Positions 37,329 through 46,496 of a stretch of DNA of 64,000 bases are shown here, piece by piece (position 1 is the stretch's first letter; every line of letters starts with the position of its first letter). The translations under genes were made by a program, and so were the position numbers. The notes beneath the pieces were generated by a model that was not told where the DNA came from, searched no databases, and saw nothing but the letters and a program-made list of their open reading frames with translations. The stretch comes from Bog-473 sp963701955 (lineage in GTDB: Bacteria; Actinomycetota; Acidimicrobiia; Acidimicrobiales; RAAP-2): assembly GCA_963701955.1 (NCBI GenBank), contig OY969694.1:2418001-2482000 (forward strand), read 5' to 3'.

Positions 37329-38756
37329 ATGACCCCGCCAGGATCGGAGGACTTGAGAGTGCCAGGAGAAACCGCGCCGACTACCCCGAGTGCTCCCTCG
37401 CCCTTGGAGCTCGTCAAGAGCAAGGAATACGTGGCGCTCCTGCTCATGGGCGCGCTGGTGGGCGTCCCGGTGGCGATTGTCGCCTACTACTACTTGAAGC
37501 TGATCGATAAGGGCCAGAACTACTTCTTCAGTACGCTTCCCAATGAGCTTGGCTTTCATGGTGCTCCTGTGTGGTGGCCGGTTCCCATGCTGGCGCTGTG
37601 TGGGTTGATCGTCGGTCTGACGCTGCGCTTCCTGCCGGGCTCTGGCGGCCATAATCCCGCCGCGGGCTTCGCGATGGGAGGAAGCTTCACGCCGAAGGAC
37701 TTGCCCAGCGTTTTCATTGCGTCGTTGGCGACGCTCATATTGGGTGGGGTGCTGGGCCCGGAGATGCCGTTGGTCGTGATCGGAATGGTCCTGGCCGTGT
37801 TGATCGTGCACCTCTTCAAGAAAGATGCGCCGAAGCAAGCCGTCGCAGTGATCGGGGCCGCCGGAAGCTTCGCGGCCATCTCGAGCCTGCTCGGGTCACC
37901 GCTGGTCGGCGCCTTTTTGTTATTGGAGGCGGCTGGAATCGGTGGCGGCCTCATCAGTGTCATCCTGCTGCCGGGGCTCGTGGCATCCGGTGTCGGTGCT
38001 CTCGTCTTCGTGGCTCTCAGTAGCTTCACGAGTACGGGCGTCACATCGTTTGGCGTTCCGAACCTGCCAAAGATCGGCTTTCCGACGGGGAGCACGTTCG
38101 CTTGGAGCATCGTCATCGGTCTCGCGGCGGCGGTCATTGGCACCGCCATCCGACGTGGTGCTTTCCAAGTGCAGCCCTATATCGCCCGCCACAAGGTGTG
38201 GGTGACGCCGGTCCTCGGACTTGCCATCGGCGGTCTGGCGTGGTTCTTTGCTGAGGAGACCGGAAAGAGTTCGCATTTCGTCCTCTTCTCCGGTCAATCG
38301 GGTTTGTCCCCGCTCATCGACAACGCAGCGACTTGGTCTGTAGGAGCCGTCGTGCTGCTCGTCGTTTGCAAAGGACTCGCTTACAGCGCATCACTAGCGG
38401 GGTTCAGGGGTGGTCCTGTCTTCCCCGGAATGTTCATCGGTGCCGCGGTCGGGATCGCCTTCTCCCACCTTCCTGGTCTCTCTCTGGTGGACTCGGTGGC
38501 GATGGGGATCGGGGCGATGACGTCGGTGGCGATCGGTGGTCTTCCGTTGTCGTCGGTGCTTCTGACGCTGGTCTTCATACAATCCGATGCCTTCGAAGTG
38601 ATCTCGGTAGTGATCCTGGCCGTGGCCGTGTCATTCGTAGCTTCAGCATGGCTCGAACGATGGTTGAAGCCGCAGTCCCATCCACTGGCCCCCGCTGTGA
38701 CGCCTGGGACCTCTTTGGCACCCGGCGCCCCAAAGGGTGCATCTGGAGCGGACTAG
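37329..38756 (+). CDS. CLC-family chloride channel/transporter (copy 1)
   Basis: This 475-residue protein has about ten to twelve helices with divergent CLC signature motifs: GSGGHNP (usually GSGIP), GPEMPL (usually GREGP, the gating Glu retained) and GFRGGPVFPGMFIG (GxFxP). It is paralogous to the copy at 44424-45776. Chloride efflux/exchange by CLC proteins supports acid resistance in other bacteria. It is divergent in function cues from classical CLCs because of the altered selectivity loop. Confidence 0.85.
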   Translation: MTPPGSEDLRVPGETAPTTPSAPSPLELVKSKEYVALLLMGALVGVPVAIVAYYYLKLIDKGQNYFFSTLPNELGFHGAPVWWPVPMLALCGLIVGLTLRFLPGSGGHNPAAGFAMGGSFTPKDLPSVFIASLATLILGGVLGPEMPLVVIGMVLAVLIVHLFKKDAPKQAVAVIGAAGSFAAISSLLGSPLVGAFLLLEAAGIGGGLISVILLPGLVASGVGALVFVALSSFTSTGVTSFGVPNLPKIGFPTGSTFAWSIVIGLAAAVIGTAIRRGAFQVQPYIARHKVWVTPVLGLAIGGLAWFFAEETGKSSHFVLFSGQSGLSPLIDNAATWSVGAVVLLVVCKGLAYSASLAGFRGGPVFPGMFIGAAVGIAFSHLPGLSLVDSVAMGIGAMTSVAIGGLPLSSVLLTLVFIQSDAFEVISVVILAVAVSFVASAWLERWLKPQSHPLAPAVTPGTSLAPGAPKGASGAD

Positions 38757-38876
38757 CTGTTCTGCCCCGAGACTGGTGAGGATCCATGGTCAACGGCGCT
38801 TCTGCCAGTCCAGGTTGGCAGCTGTGCCGCAGAGTCTCGCCTGCCTAGGGAGTGCCTGGGAGACTTTCGCAGACTC

Positions 38877-40244
38877 TCAGAATCGACCCAACAACCGGGG
38901 TCGATATGCATGGGCCGGTTTCGTCTCCATGGCGGGCGGACTCTTGTCCGAGGCCGCCTTGAACCAACTGACATAGCGATTCACCAGGGGCGACGCCGAG
39001 AGTCCGTGAACGAGGACCGACAGGCCGACCGTGAGATACGTCACGGTGGCGATCTCCGCAGAGTGCGGGAGACGGGCATCTTCGACGATCACAGCGAACA
39101 CGATCGACGCCAGTCCGCGCGGACCGAACCAACCGATGAAGGCAACGGTTGCCGCTCGTGCATGCGTACCGACGAGCGCGATGGCCACCGGGGCCATCCG
39201 CACGACGGTCAGGCTCAGGACGGCATAGAGCACGATGTGCCAGCTCATGTGCTTGAACTCCGGACCAAGGAGTACGGCGCCGAAGACGAGGAACGTGACA
39301 CTGTCGAGTGTCGCACCTGTCTCCTCGGTGAAGAGCATGGCTTGCGCCACTTCGTCCCTGGCAAGGAGGCCGAAGAGGGCTCCGGCTACGAAGGCGGCGA
39401 TGAACCCCGACCCACCAAGTGCGTTGGCCGCTCCGTAGGCAGCGATCGTCGTGGCCAGGGGAACAATCTGCTGCCAGGTCTTGTCGATGAGATTTCGCCG
39501 ACCAGCGAGAACGACGATTCCGGCGGAAAGCAGGGCCGCGCCGGCACCACAGAGAACGCCGTAACCGATCTCTTCAGCGACCACGGTCACTGGATGGGCC
39601 TCAGCGCCTGCGGCGGTGGCGAGAAGGATCAGCAGCAATGGCACGCAGATCCCGTCGTTAAGGCCGCTTTCGACATTCAGCGACTGGCGCACGACCTGGG
39701 GGAGTCGGTCATCGGTGACGACGGCGCTCCCGAGTCCAGCGTCGGTTGGGGCAAGGGCGACCCCAAGGATCAGGGCATCATTGAGAGAGAAAGACTTGAA
39801 GAGCGCAAAGGCCGTGAGTCCACCGGCGACGACTGTCAAGATCAGGCCAACACCGAGCAAGCGGACTGGCATCGATGCCTCGCTCTTTAATGCATGCAGG
39901 TTTATGCGAGACGAATCAGAGAACAGCACGACGGCGAGGGTTGCCTCAGCGAGCGTCCGAACCGTCGAGCTGGTCGGCCGGGCCGCAATTTCGTCGAGCA
40001 CGAGTGGGCCGACGAGAACGCCGATGGCAACGACCAGGATCGCTGGGGTGAGCGGGGTCCCCGACAGGTACCGCGACACGGATGCTACGAGCAGCAGCGA
40101 CACTCCGATAATGGCGAGCCCGGCACCCACTGTCAGAGAACGCCCTTTCGCCGTCCCGCGAAGCTCATCGTTCCCGAGCATGCCATGAAGTGACCCGGAA
40201 TCCGGGTGATCCAGCCGTGGCGCAAAGCTCCCGGTGGTGTTCAC
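38877..40244 (-). CDS. CPA1-type cation:proton antiporter
   Basis: This 455-residue protein has about twelve helices. The ion-binding region shows VALAPTDAGLGSAVV and the adjacent SLNVESGLNDGICVP (NxExGxNDG), the mark of CPA1 Na+/H+ exchangers. A conserved Arg lies in GWFGPRGLASIVFAV. Likely function is Na+ or K+ exchange for protons in pH/Na+ control. It converges on the CLC gene (120 bp). Confidence 0.88.
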   Translation of the reverse strand: MNTTGSFAPRLDHPDSGSLHGMLGNDELRGTAKGRSLTVGAGLAIIGVSLLLVASVSRYLSGTPLTPAILVVAIGVLVGPLVLDEIAARPTSSTVRTLAEATLAVVLFSDSSRINLHALKSEASMPVRLLGVGLILTVVAGGLTAFALFKSFSLNDALILGVALAPTDAGLGSAVVTDDRLPQVVRQSLNVESGLNDGICVPLLLILLATAAGAEAHPVTVVAEEIGYGVLCGAGAALLSAGIVVLAGRRNLIDKTWQQIVPLATTIAAYGAANALGGSGFIAAFVAGALFGLLARDEVAQAMLFTEETGATLDSVTFLVFGAVLLGPEFKHMSWHIVLYAVLSLTVVRMAPVAIALVGTHARAATVAFIGWFGPRGLASIVFAVIVEDARLPHSAEIATVTYLTVGLSVLVHGLSASPLVNRYVSWFKAASDKSPPAMETKPAHAYRPRLLGRF

Positions 40245-40671
40245 GCCTGAGGTCGTCGAAAGCCCAGATGATCGGAGGTGCTCCTCACAACGGTCCCGAT
40301 GTCACCGATCGGATTCGACAAGCCACACTGAGCGACCCTCGCTCATCAGTGATCGATAGGCAAGTGAGACAATCGTGACACTCGATCAGTAGGACCGGGG
40401 CCACGGCGGCCAGTACACCAAGAGTAGGAATGAGGCCATAAGGAGAATCGGAAGCAACGGAGAGAGAAGCGATGAGACAGCGAGATCGTCGGCAACTGCA
40501 ATCGGTTCGTCCGGAAGAAGCTCACCGGAGCTTGAGGTGTCTTACGGCATCTGGTGGGAGAACGACCGGCTCTCGTGGTGACCTCCGACTGCATCATTAC
40601 CGCCTGGGCTGCTGTGATGTCGCTCGGGTTGCGAAGTTAGATAGGCAACAACCACGGATCGAGCTCGCGCC
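40245..40671. other. Divergent promoter region, 427 bp, no gene recognised
   Basis: This lies between the antiporter and the channel-like membrane protein genes, which are divergent. Several short frames are open, but none has convincing composition or a ribosome-binding site. It presumably holds both promoters. Confidence 0.5.
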
Positions 40672-41355
40672 ATGAGCGACAGCAATGAAGGGCTGAACGC
40701 GGGGTCAGTACCCCAAGTCGGCGAACCGCGGTGGCCGATGGCTCTTGCCGTGTTGGCAACAGGTCTCCTACGGGCGACATTGCCCCCCGAACTGCGCAAC
40801 GGGGATGCGCGATGGCTGTTTTCGGTCATCGTGGTGGCGCTGCTGGTCGCCCTCATCATCGGAGACCCCGGACGTATCGACCGGGATCTCCCCTGGTTGC
40901 GGGTGACGACGAACTGCCTGATCGCGGTGATCTCACTGGCCAACGCCGATGCAGCGGTCCGACTCGTGGTGTCCATCGTCAATGTCTCCCCCTTCACCAA
41001 TGACGCCAAGCTCCTATTGGCCAGCGGTGGCGCAATCTGGCTGAGCAACGTGATCGCCTTCGGGCTCTGGTACTGGGCTCTGGACCGTGGTGGCCCCGCG
41101 GCGCGTGCCGGAAGCGCGAGTCGACCTCCAGCGCTCGTCTTTCCCGAGATGAAGAACGAAGAGTTCGTCGGGGCCGGGTGGAGCCCGCGGTTCGTCGACT
41201 ACTTCCATTTCTCGTTCGCCACGGCGACCGCCTTCAGCCCCACCGATGTCTCGGCCATTCGGCCGTGGATGAAGCTGATGATGATGGCGGAGGAGGCGAT
41301 CTCACTCGTCGTCGCCTTACTGGTGGTGGCCCGTGCGGTGAACATCTTGAAGTGA
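40672..41355 (+). CDS. Membrane protein with ion-channel-like pore region
   Basis: This 227-residue protein has about six helices. After FPEMKNEEFVGAGWSPRFVDY, the C-terminal pair has the layout of a two-helix ion channel: outer helix, a short pore-loop-like YFHFSFATATAFSPTDVSAI, then the inner helix MKLMMMAEEAISLVVALLVV. The filter TVGYGD is replaced by TAFSPTD. It may be a degenerate or non-K+ channel; the family is otherwise uncharacterised. Confidence 0.65.
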   Translation: MSDSNEGLNAGSVPQVGEPRWPMALAVLATGLLRATLPPELRNGDARWLFSVIVVALLVALIIGDPGRIDRDLPWLRVTTNCLIAVISLANADAAVRLVVSIVNVSPFTNDAKLLLASGGAIWLSNVIAFGLWYWALDRGGPAARAGSASRPPALVFPEMKNEEFVGAGWSPRFVDYFHFSFATATAFSPTDVSAIRPWMKLMMMAEEAISLVVALLVVARAVNILK

Positions 41356-42026
41356 GCCTGAACCAGTCCAGTCCAGTCGGGTGAGTGGCTAGCGCGCGGC
41401 GAGGGGCATCTCTTCTGCCTTTCGACGTGTCCCCACCGTTCATACCGCCTGGGAGTATTCGGTGGTCGGAACCGGCATCGATCCGGTCGCCTCGCGCTTC
41501 TCAGTTCGGAACGGAATTGGGCATTCCTGTTGTGAACGGCGAGCTCTAGCGAGGTACCTAGTCAGCTACGGAAGTGGAGCCTCCACTGTTCCCCCCGCGC
41601 TGGGTGCTGATCGATCCTGTTTCGCGTTCGCGTGGGAACGAAACCTGACTAATCGAAAGTATTGACTTGGTTTCCTACGCCACATCCCGGGGGCCAAGAC
41701 AATCCCGGGGTCGGGGACGCACGTCTCGGCCATCTCGAACGAAGCAGCCACGGGTTGGTTTACCAGTCGTCCGGCCAGCCCGACCGAGTGTAGGAAGCCC
41801 CACCCCGAATCGGAGGGATCTATTCCGGCAGCGGTGCAGAGCCTTCGGTATTTGCGTGGCCGAACCGAACCTGGGCTCACCACTGAATACCCGAAGGCAG
41901 TCACGAGAATGACGCCCACACGTCTGACGATGACTCAAGCCATCATCGATTGCAAGAGCGTGCAACGAGCGTGCTGGCGCTCTCCGACCTAGAGTCGAGC
42001 GCCGATTCACAGAAACAGGAGCCGAT
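41356..42026. other. Intergenic region, 671 bp, with att remnant
   Basis: It holds the degraded tRNA-Phe copy at 41461-41504 and is otherwise without a convincing gene. The minus-strand frame 41566-41919 is open but lacks recognisable features. The aquaporin promoter should lie near its right end. Confidence 0.5.
41461..41504 (-). repeat. Degenerate tRNA-Phe 3'-half remnant
   Basis: This 44-bp segment is identical to the tRNA-Phe 3' half at 38 positions and has the same orientation as the intact gene. Preceded by ATTC, as at 26010. It marks the boundary between the 26-41.5 kb and 41.5-43.9 kb segments. Confidence 0.75.
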
Positions 42027-42935
42027 ATGACAATCCAGAGAGCAGAATCGGGTATCCAAACTGAGCTATCCCGCCATGAAGAACAACTCGTCCGTGCGCG
42101 TGTATCGCTCGGTTCCATGGGCCAGCCCAACTCAGTTGCACGGGCGTTCGACTTCTGGGACGACCGTTACGAGGGCCGGCGACTCTTCTCCGAGGTCCTC
42201 GGAACCTTCCTCCTCGTCCTGGTGGCGGTGGGCGGCGGGATCGTCGACGCCCGATTCCCGGGCTCCATCCCCCTGGCGGCGCGCGTCGTGGCTCCGGCGC
42301 TGATGGTCGCCGCCATCATCCTCTTCATGGGAGCAGTGTCCGGCGCGCACCTCAACCCCGCGGTGAGCCTGTCCTTTGCACTGCGAGGCGATTTTCCTTG
42401 GAAGCGCGTTCCTGCCTACCTCGTCGCCCAGTTCCTCGGCGCTGGTCTCGCCGCGCTCCTTCTCTGGGGGATGCTCGGCAAGTTCGGGCCGGCCGGACTC
42501 ACGTTGCCTGGTCATGGTGTGAGTAATCTGACTGGGTTCTTGACTGAGATGGTCCTCACGGCGGGTCTGGTGAGTGTGATCCTCGGTACCGCATCGGGCG
42601 CCCAGCAGCTCGGTCCGCTCGCGGCGATCGGCGTCGGAAGCTACATCGCACTTGCCGGATTATGGGCCGCCCCAGTGAGCGGAGCGTCGATGAACCCCGC
42701 TCGTTCTCTCGGTCCGGCCCTCGTCTTCGGTGATTGGACCTCATGGTGGGTGTACCTGGCCGGACCGATCGCGGGGGGTCTCATTGCGGTTGGGATCGCC
42801 TACGTGCTGCGGGGAGCCGGCGGCGGTCGGTCGGGAACCCACGCAGCCCAGGGGACGCTCGGTACCGAGTGGCTTCCCGAACGGATCGGTTCGCCCGACC
42901 CAGCGCCTCCGGAGGCACCGGGAGCGACAGGTTGA
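42027..42935 (+). CDS. Aquaporin (MIP family)
   Basis: This 302-residue channel has about six helices and both NPA boxes: SGAHLNPAVSLS and SGASMNPARSLGP. The N-terminal 50 residues and the Pro-rich C-terminus are extra. MIP proteins conduct water or small neutral solutes. It is one of two cargo genes in the 2.5-kb segment between the tRNA-Phe copies at 41461 and 43943. Confidence 0.9.
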   Translation: MTIQRAESGIQTELSRHEEQLVRARVSLGSMGQPNSVARAFDFWDDRYEGRRLFSEVLGTFLLVLVAVGGGIVDARFPGSIPLAARVVAPALMVAAIILFMGAVSGAHLNPAVSLSFALRGDFPWKRVPAYLVAQFLGAGLAALLLWGMLGKFGPAGLTLPGHGVSNLTGFLTEMVLTAGLVSVILGTASGAQQLGPLAAIGVGSYIALAGLWAAPVSGASMNPARSLGPALVFGDWTSWWVYLAGPIAGGLIAVGIAYVLRGAGGGRSGTHAAQGTLGTEWLPERIGSPDPAPPEAPGATG

Positions 42936-42989
42936 CCGAACAGGCCGATGGCCTCAGTTCCTGACTCAGCCGTTCCTTACACTCGCGGG

Positions 42990-43847
42990 ATGGCAGAAGA
43001 GCTCATCAAGCTCCGATACCAAGGGGTCTGTCATTCGTGCTCAAGCCCATTGGCTCGGGGAACTGAGGCCTGGTGGGATCAGGGTACCCATTCGCTCGAG
43101 TGCACCCTCTGCCGACCCGAATCCGGACTTGCGCCTCCGCCATCCCCGCCCCCGTCATTGATCGAGATCGACAGAGGCATTCCCGGCGCATCTTCACGGG
43201 CTCGGTACGAGAAGGGGCACGCCAGGCGGGAAAGAGATATCGAACGGAAGTGGGGCCGATTTGCCGGCCTCGTCAAGTTCCTGACGGACGACCCGCACTC
43301 GATCCGAGTCTGGAAGTCCGGGTCGGAAGGGGAGCAGAAGCTCGCTGCCTCTTTAGAGCATCTCGTGGGTGATCGAGCGGTCCTCTTGAACGACAGAAGG
43401 GTCCCCGGAACCAGAGCCAATATCGATCACATCGCTGTGGCTGCGTCTGGGGTGTGGGTGATTGACGCCAAGCGATACAAGGGCCTGATCGAGTTGCGTG
43501 ACGTCGGGGGTTGGTTCAGGGTCGACCGCCAGCTCTACGTCAACGGGCGGCGGCAGACCAAGCTGGTGGACAACCTCGCCTGGCAGGTAGACGCGGTGTG
43601 CCACGCCCTTGGGTCGCAGATCGTGCCAGTCCACGCTGCATTGAGCTTCGTCGATGGCGAGTGGAGGCTATTTGCCAAGCCCTTCGAACTGAAAGGCGTC
43701 TTGGTCAGCTGGCCAAAGAGGCTCGCGGAGATGATCGCCGAGAACGGTCCGCTCGTGCCCGAAAACGTGCTCGCGGTCGCTGGCCGGCTATCGACTGAAC
43801 TGCCTTCCAAAGCCACACACAAGGACGGAGCAAATCGTCGTAGCTAG
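42990..43847 (+). CDS. NERD-domain nuclease-related protein with zinc ribbon
   Basis: This 285-residue protein starts with a zinc-ribbon-like pair CHSC...CTLC (about residues 10-37), then a linker and a NERD domain: GSEGEQKLAASLEHL, VLLNDRRVPGTRANIDHIAVAASGVWVIDAKRYKG and the following DN strand. The Asp and Lys in IDHIAV and IDAKRYK correspond to the nuclease-like core (D-(D/E)xK pattern). The ATG at 42990 directly precedes the ribbon. NERD proteins are thought to act in DNA processing and often appear on mobile elements, as here. Confidence 0.85.
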   Translation: MAEELIKLRYQGVCHSCSSPLARGTEAWWDQGTHSLECTLCRPESGLAPPPSPPPSLIEIDRGIPGASSRARYEKGHARRERDIERKWGRFAGLVKFLTDDPHSIRVWKSGSEGEQKLAASLEHLVGDRAVLLNDRRVPGTRANIDHIAVAASGVWVIDAKRYKGLIELRDVGGWFRVDRQLYVNGRRQTKLVDNLAWQVDAVCHALGSQIVPVHAALSFVDGEWRLFAKPFELKGVLVSWPKRLAEMIAENGPLVPENVLAVAGRLSTELPSKATHKDGANRRS

Positions 43848-43866
43848 AACCGATTCCAGTTCCGTG

Positions 43867-43884
43867 GGGCACGCTGTGGGCACG
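43867..43884 (+). repeat. GGGCACG doublet, copy 2
   Basis: Two GGGCACG heptamers start 11 bp apart, 59 bp before the 45-bp tRNA-Phe repeat. Followed by AAAT, close to the copies at 23422 and 44120 (which run AAA). Confidence 0.65.
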
Positions 43885-43942
43885 AAATCTGAACCAGGAA
43901 TCAGAGCGCCTGTCGTTATGCCATCCTGCGCTGGGACTTTCC

Positions 43943-43987
43943 GGTGGTCGGGACCGGCGTCGATCCGGTGACCTCACGCTTTTCAGG
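43943..43987 (-). repeat. 45-bp direct repeat of tRNA-Phe 3' half (att site)
   Basis: This segment is identical over 45 bases to 47213-47257, which covers the encoded CCA, the acceptor 3' strand, the T arm and part of the anticodon stem/loop of tRNA-Phe. The copy lacks the tRNA 5' half. Such exact repeats flanking a segment are the usual attL/attR pair left by a tyrosine recombinase integrating at a tRNA 3' end. The 3.27-kb cassette between them is the youngest insertion. Confidence 0.85.
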
Positions 43988-44119
43988 TCGGATCTGGCGT
44001 CAGGTCGGAACGGATGGCTGACGATGCGAAATAGAAGAAAGCCCTTGTCAAAGGCAGGAATCTAAGTGCCCCTTCGCTCTCGTTGCACCTCGCTATTCCG
44101 CGCTGTTCCGCATTCACTA

Positions 44120-44137
44120 GGGCACGCCAAGGGCACG
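44120..44137 (+). repeat. GGGCACG doublet, copy 3
   Basis: Two GGGCACG heptamers at an 11-bp period lie 133 bp inside the 3.27-kb cassette from its left repeat. Confidence 0.6.
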
Positions 44138-44193
44138 AAACTTCATAAATCCAAAGTGTTGCCCGGCGGACCCGGCCCCGTTCCAAACGATAG

Positions 44194-44219
44194 AAAAATG
44201 CCGCCTTGGGAGAGGCGGC
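44194..44219 (-). terminator. Rho-independent terminator on the minus strand
   Basis: The perfect 7-bp stem GCCGCCT/AGGCGGC (44200-44206 with 44213-44219) is followed on the minus strand by TTTTTC (complement of 44194-44198). No minus-strand gene now precedes it, so it may have served a gene lost from the cassette. Confidence 0.6.
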
Positions 44220-44423
44220 CCCGGGTGAACTTCAAGTGGGAGTCAAACACCCCACACCACCCACCGGTCCCTTCCGGCTGCTCCCGCCGCTATGGCGTTA
44301 TAGTCCGAACCCGACATGGACAGGGTTCCGACGGTTCGTTGACGATCCACCACATCGGACGAAACCAGGCCCCGCGGTGCCGTGCACGGTGAGCTCTCGC
44401 TCTGAGTCTCTTGCGAAGGAATC

Positions 44424-45776
44424 ATGACGAACGCTGCGGCCTCACCAGAGCAGACGCCGGCTCCTACCGACCCCACCAAGCTTCTGAAGTCCCGGAGCTA
44501 TTTGGCGCTCCTGGTACTCGGCGCCGTTATCGGCGTCCCAGTCGCGACCGTCGCGTATTTCTTCTTGGATGCGGTCGCCAAGGTACAGACGGAGATCTTC
44601 AGTGATCTTCCCGGGGACCTCGGGTTCCATGGAGAGCCGCTGTGGTGGCCCCTACCCTGGCTCACGCTCAGTGGGTTCCTCGTGGCCCTGGCCATCCGCT
44701 ACCTGCCCGGAACTGGGGGCCATGAGCCCTCCGAAGGTTTCCAGGCAGGCGGGCCGGTCGCACCGATCGACCTGTTCGGCATCATTGTGGCGGCATTTGC
44801 CACCCTCAGCCTCGGCGTGGTGCTGGGCCCGGAGGCACCGTTGATCGCCATCGGCAGCGGGCTTGGCGTACTGGCTGTGCACCTGGTCAAGCGCGACGCG
44901 CCGGCCATGGCTGCCGTCGTCATCGGCGGCGCAGGGAGCTTCGCCGCTATCGCCACATTGCTGGGCTCCCCCCTTGTCGGCGCCTTCCTTCTCATGGAGG
45001 TCATCGGGCTGGGCGGACCAACGATGGAGATGGTGCTGCTCCCGGGTCTGCTCGCAGCTGGTGTGGGTTCGCTGATATTCGTCGGCCTGAACGATCTGAC
45101 CGGGCTCGGGAACTTCTCGCTGACCATTCCCCACATTCCCCACGTCGGGTCACCCACCGCGGCCGAGTTCCTCTGGGCCATCGGCATCGGCCTCGGCGCC
45201 GCCGTGCTCGCCACCAACATCTTCCGTGTGGCCCGGACAATCCGACCCATCATCGAGCCACGCAGGGTGATGCTCACCCCGGTAGTGGGCCTTGCGGTGG
45301 GTGGACTGGCGGTCGCCTTCGCAGCGGGAACAGGTCGGAGCTCCTCGGAGGTGCTCTTCTCCGGGCAATCGGCGCTCCCGACGCTCGTTCAGCAGGCGGC
45401 GGGTTGGACGACTGGCGCGTTGCTCCTTCTATTGGTGTGCAAGTCCTTGGCCTACGCGATCTCGCTGAGCAGTTTCCGTGGTGGCCCCATCTTCCCGGCG
45501 ATGTTCATCGGTGCCGCCGGCGGGATCGCACTCTCGCATCTACCCGGTTTGCCGATGATCGCGGGCGCCGCGATCGGCGTCGGGGCCATGACGGCGGGGG
45601 CGCTCAAATTGCCCATGACGGCCGTCCTGCTCCCGAGCCTGCTCTTCATCTCCGACGCCCTCGCGCTGATGCCGGTGGTGATCGTTGCTGTCGTTGTCGC
45701 CTACGTCACCGCCGTTTGGATCAGCCCGAGACCGGCCACGACGTCCGCTTCAAACCCTGAGTCGGCCCGTTCTTGA
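44424..45776 (+). CDS. CLC-family chloride channel/transporter (copy 2)
   Basis: This 450-residue paralogue of the gene at 37329 is alignable over its whole length (e.g. GFHGEPLWWPLPWL against GFHGAPVWWPVPML). Signature loops are GTGGHEP, GPEAPL and SFRGGPIFPAMFIG. It is the only intact gene of the 3.27-kb tRNA-Phe cassette. The two copies share the unusual GGH selectivity loop, so they form a distinct subfamily from classical GSGIP CLC proteins. Confidence 0.85.
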   Translation: MTNAAASPEQTPAPTDPTKLLKSRSYLALLVLGAVIGVPVATVAYFFLDAVAKVQTEIFSDLPGDLGFHGEPLWWPLPWLTLSGFLVALAIRYLPGTGGHEPSEGFQAGGPVAPIDLFGIIVAAFATLSLGVVLGPEAPLIAIGSGLGVLAVHLVKRDAPAMAAVVIGGAGSFAAIATLLGSPLVGAFLLMEVIGLGGPTMEMVLLPGLLAAGVGSLIFVGLNDLTGLGNFSLTIPHIPHVGSPTAAEFLWAIGIGLGAAVLATNIFRVARTIRPIIEPRRVMLTPVVGLAVGGLAVAFAAGTGRSSSEVLFSGQSALPTLVQQAAGWTTGALLLLLVCKSLAYAISLSSFRGGPIFPAMFIGAAGGIALSHLPGLPMIAGAAIGVGAMTAGALKLPMTAVLLPSLLFISDALALMPVVIVAVVVAYVTAVWISPRPATTSASNPESARS

Positions 45777-45965
45777 TGCTTACTGCTGCCGACGTCAACC
45801 GATCGACGCTGAAAGCACAACGGTGTCATTGTTGAGTGGCATCTCGGCAGCACCGGGTCCGTCTGTGTGGCGCCACTCAGCTGGCGCTACTTGTCGTTCC
45901 CTTGAGACCGGCTGAGTCCGATGGGATGATGTTTCGTAACTAGCGAGCGATGTGAAATCCGCACT

Positions 45966-46486
45966 TTGGCTAATCCAGTCCCCAAGTCCGATGAGCTCCT
46001 GATCTTTATCGGAACGTATCGAAGCGAAGTTGCAGCCCATCGTGACTACAAGATCATGCATCGCCTCTTTAGAGATGGTGCGCTGGCAAACTACGACGCC
46101 GCGATTGTTACGAAGGACGCCGCGGGAAAGACTCACGTGAGCAGGTACAAGATGTCCACCCGGGTTGGAATGTGGGTTGGTGGCATCCTCGGTGTCATCG
46201 TGGGTGTTTCGCGTCACCCTTCATTATCGTGACAGCGCTGCTGGGCATAGCAATCGGTGGGATTAGTGGCCATCACTGGCGTCACCTGTCTCGGGCGGGC
46301 ATATCGGAACTGGTGGAGATCATCGATCCGAGGATGGCCGTCCTCCTCGTGGTCGGGGTACCCGTCCTTGATGAAAGGCTAGATGGAGCCGAGCTGAGTC
46401 CAGGGGCGCATGTTTTCAAGACACTTGACGCGCAGACGAGGGACCTAATGGTGGCAGTCCGACAGGCGGCTTCAGAACTCCTCTGA
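45966..46486 (+). pseudogene. Broken DUF1269 gene
   Basis: The first frame (LIFIGTYRSEVAAHRDYKIM...VVGVSRH) and the second frame (SPFIIVTALLGIAIGG...VRQAASELL) together rebuild a DUF1269 protein like the one at 33044. The frame changes near 46200-46210. The start codon is TTG. Lower GC than its surroundings. A single indel would restore it, so it is either an error or an early pseudogene. Confidence 0.65.
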
Positions 46487-46496
46487 CCCGGCGCCG

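Larger units (their letters stand above)
43848..44423. other. Intergenic region, 576 bp, with att site and motifs
   Basis: It contains two GGGCACG doublets (43867-43884 and 44120-44137), the perfect 45-bp tRNA-Phe repeat (43943-43987) and a minus-strand hairpin terminator (44194-44219). No protein gene is recognised. This is the junction of two integrated segments. Confidence 0.6.

Noticed and set aside
40471..40674. Short frame with ATG at 40471-40473 before the channel-like gene
   Set aside because: Composition is not protein-like and it overlaps the promoter region; not supported.
41566..41919. Minus-strand 117-codon frame next to the 41461 att remnant, considered as an integrase fragment
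   Set aside because: It shows none of the RHRY-type catalytic residues of tyrosine recombinases in a plausible order.
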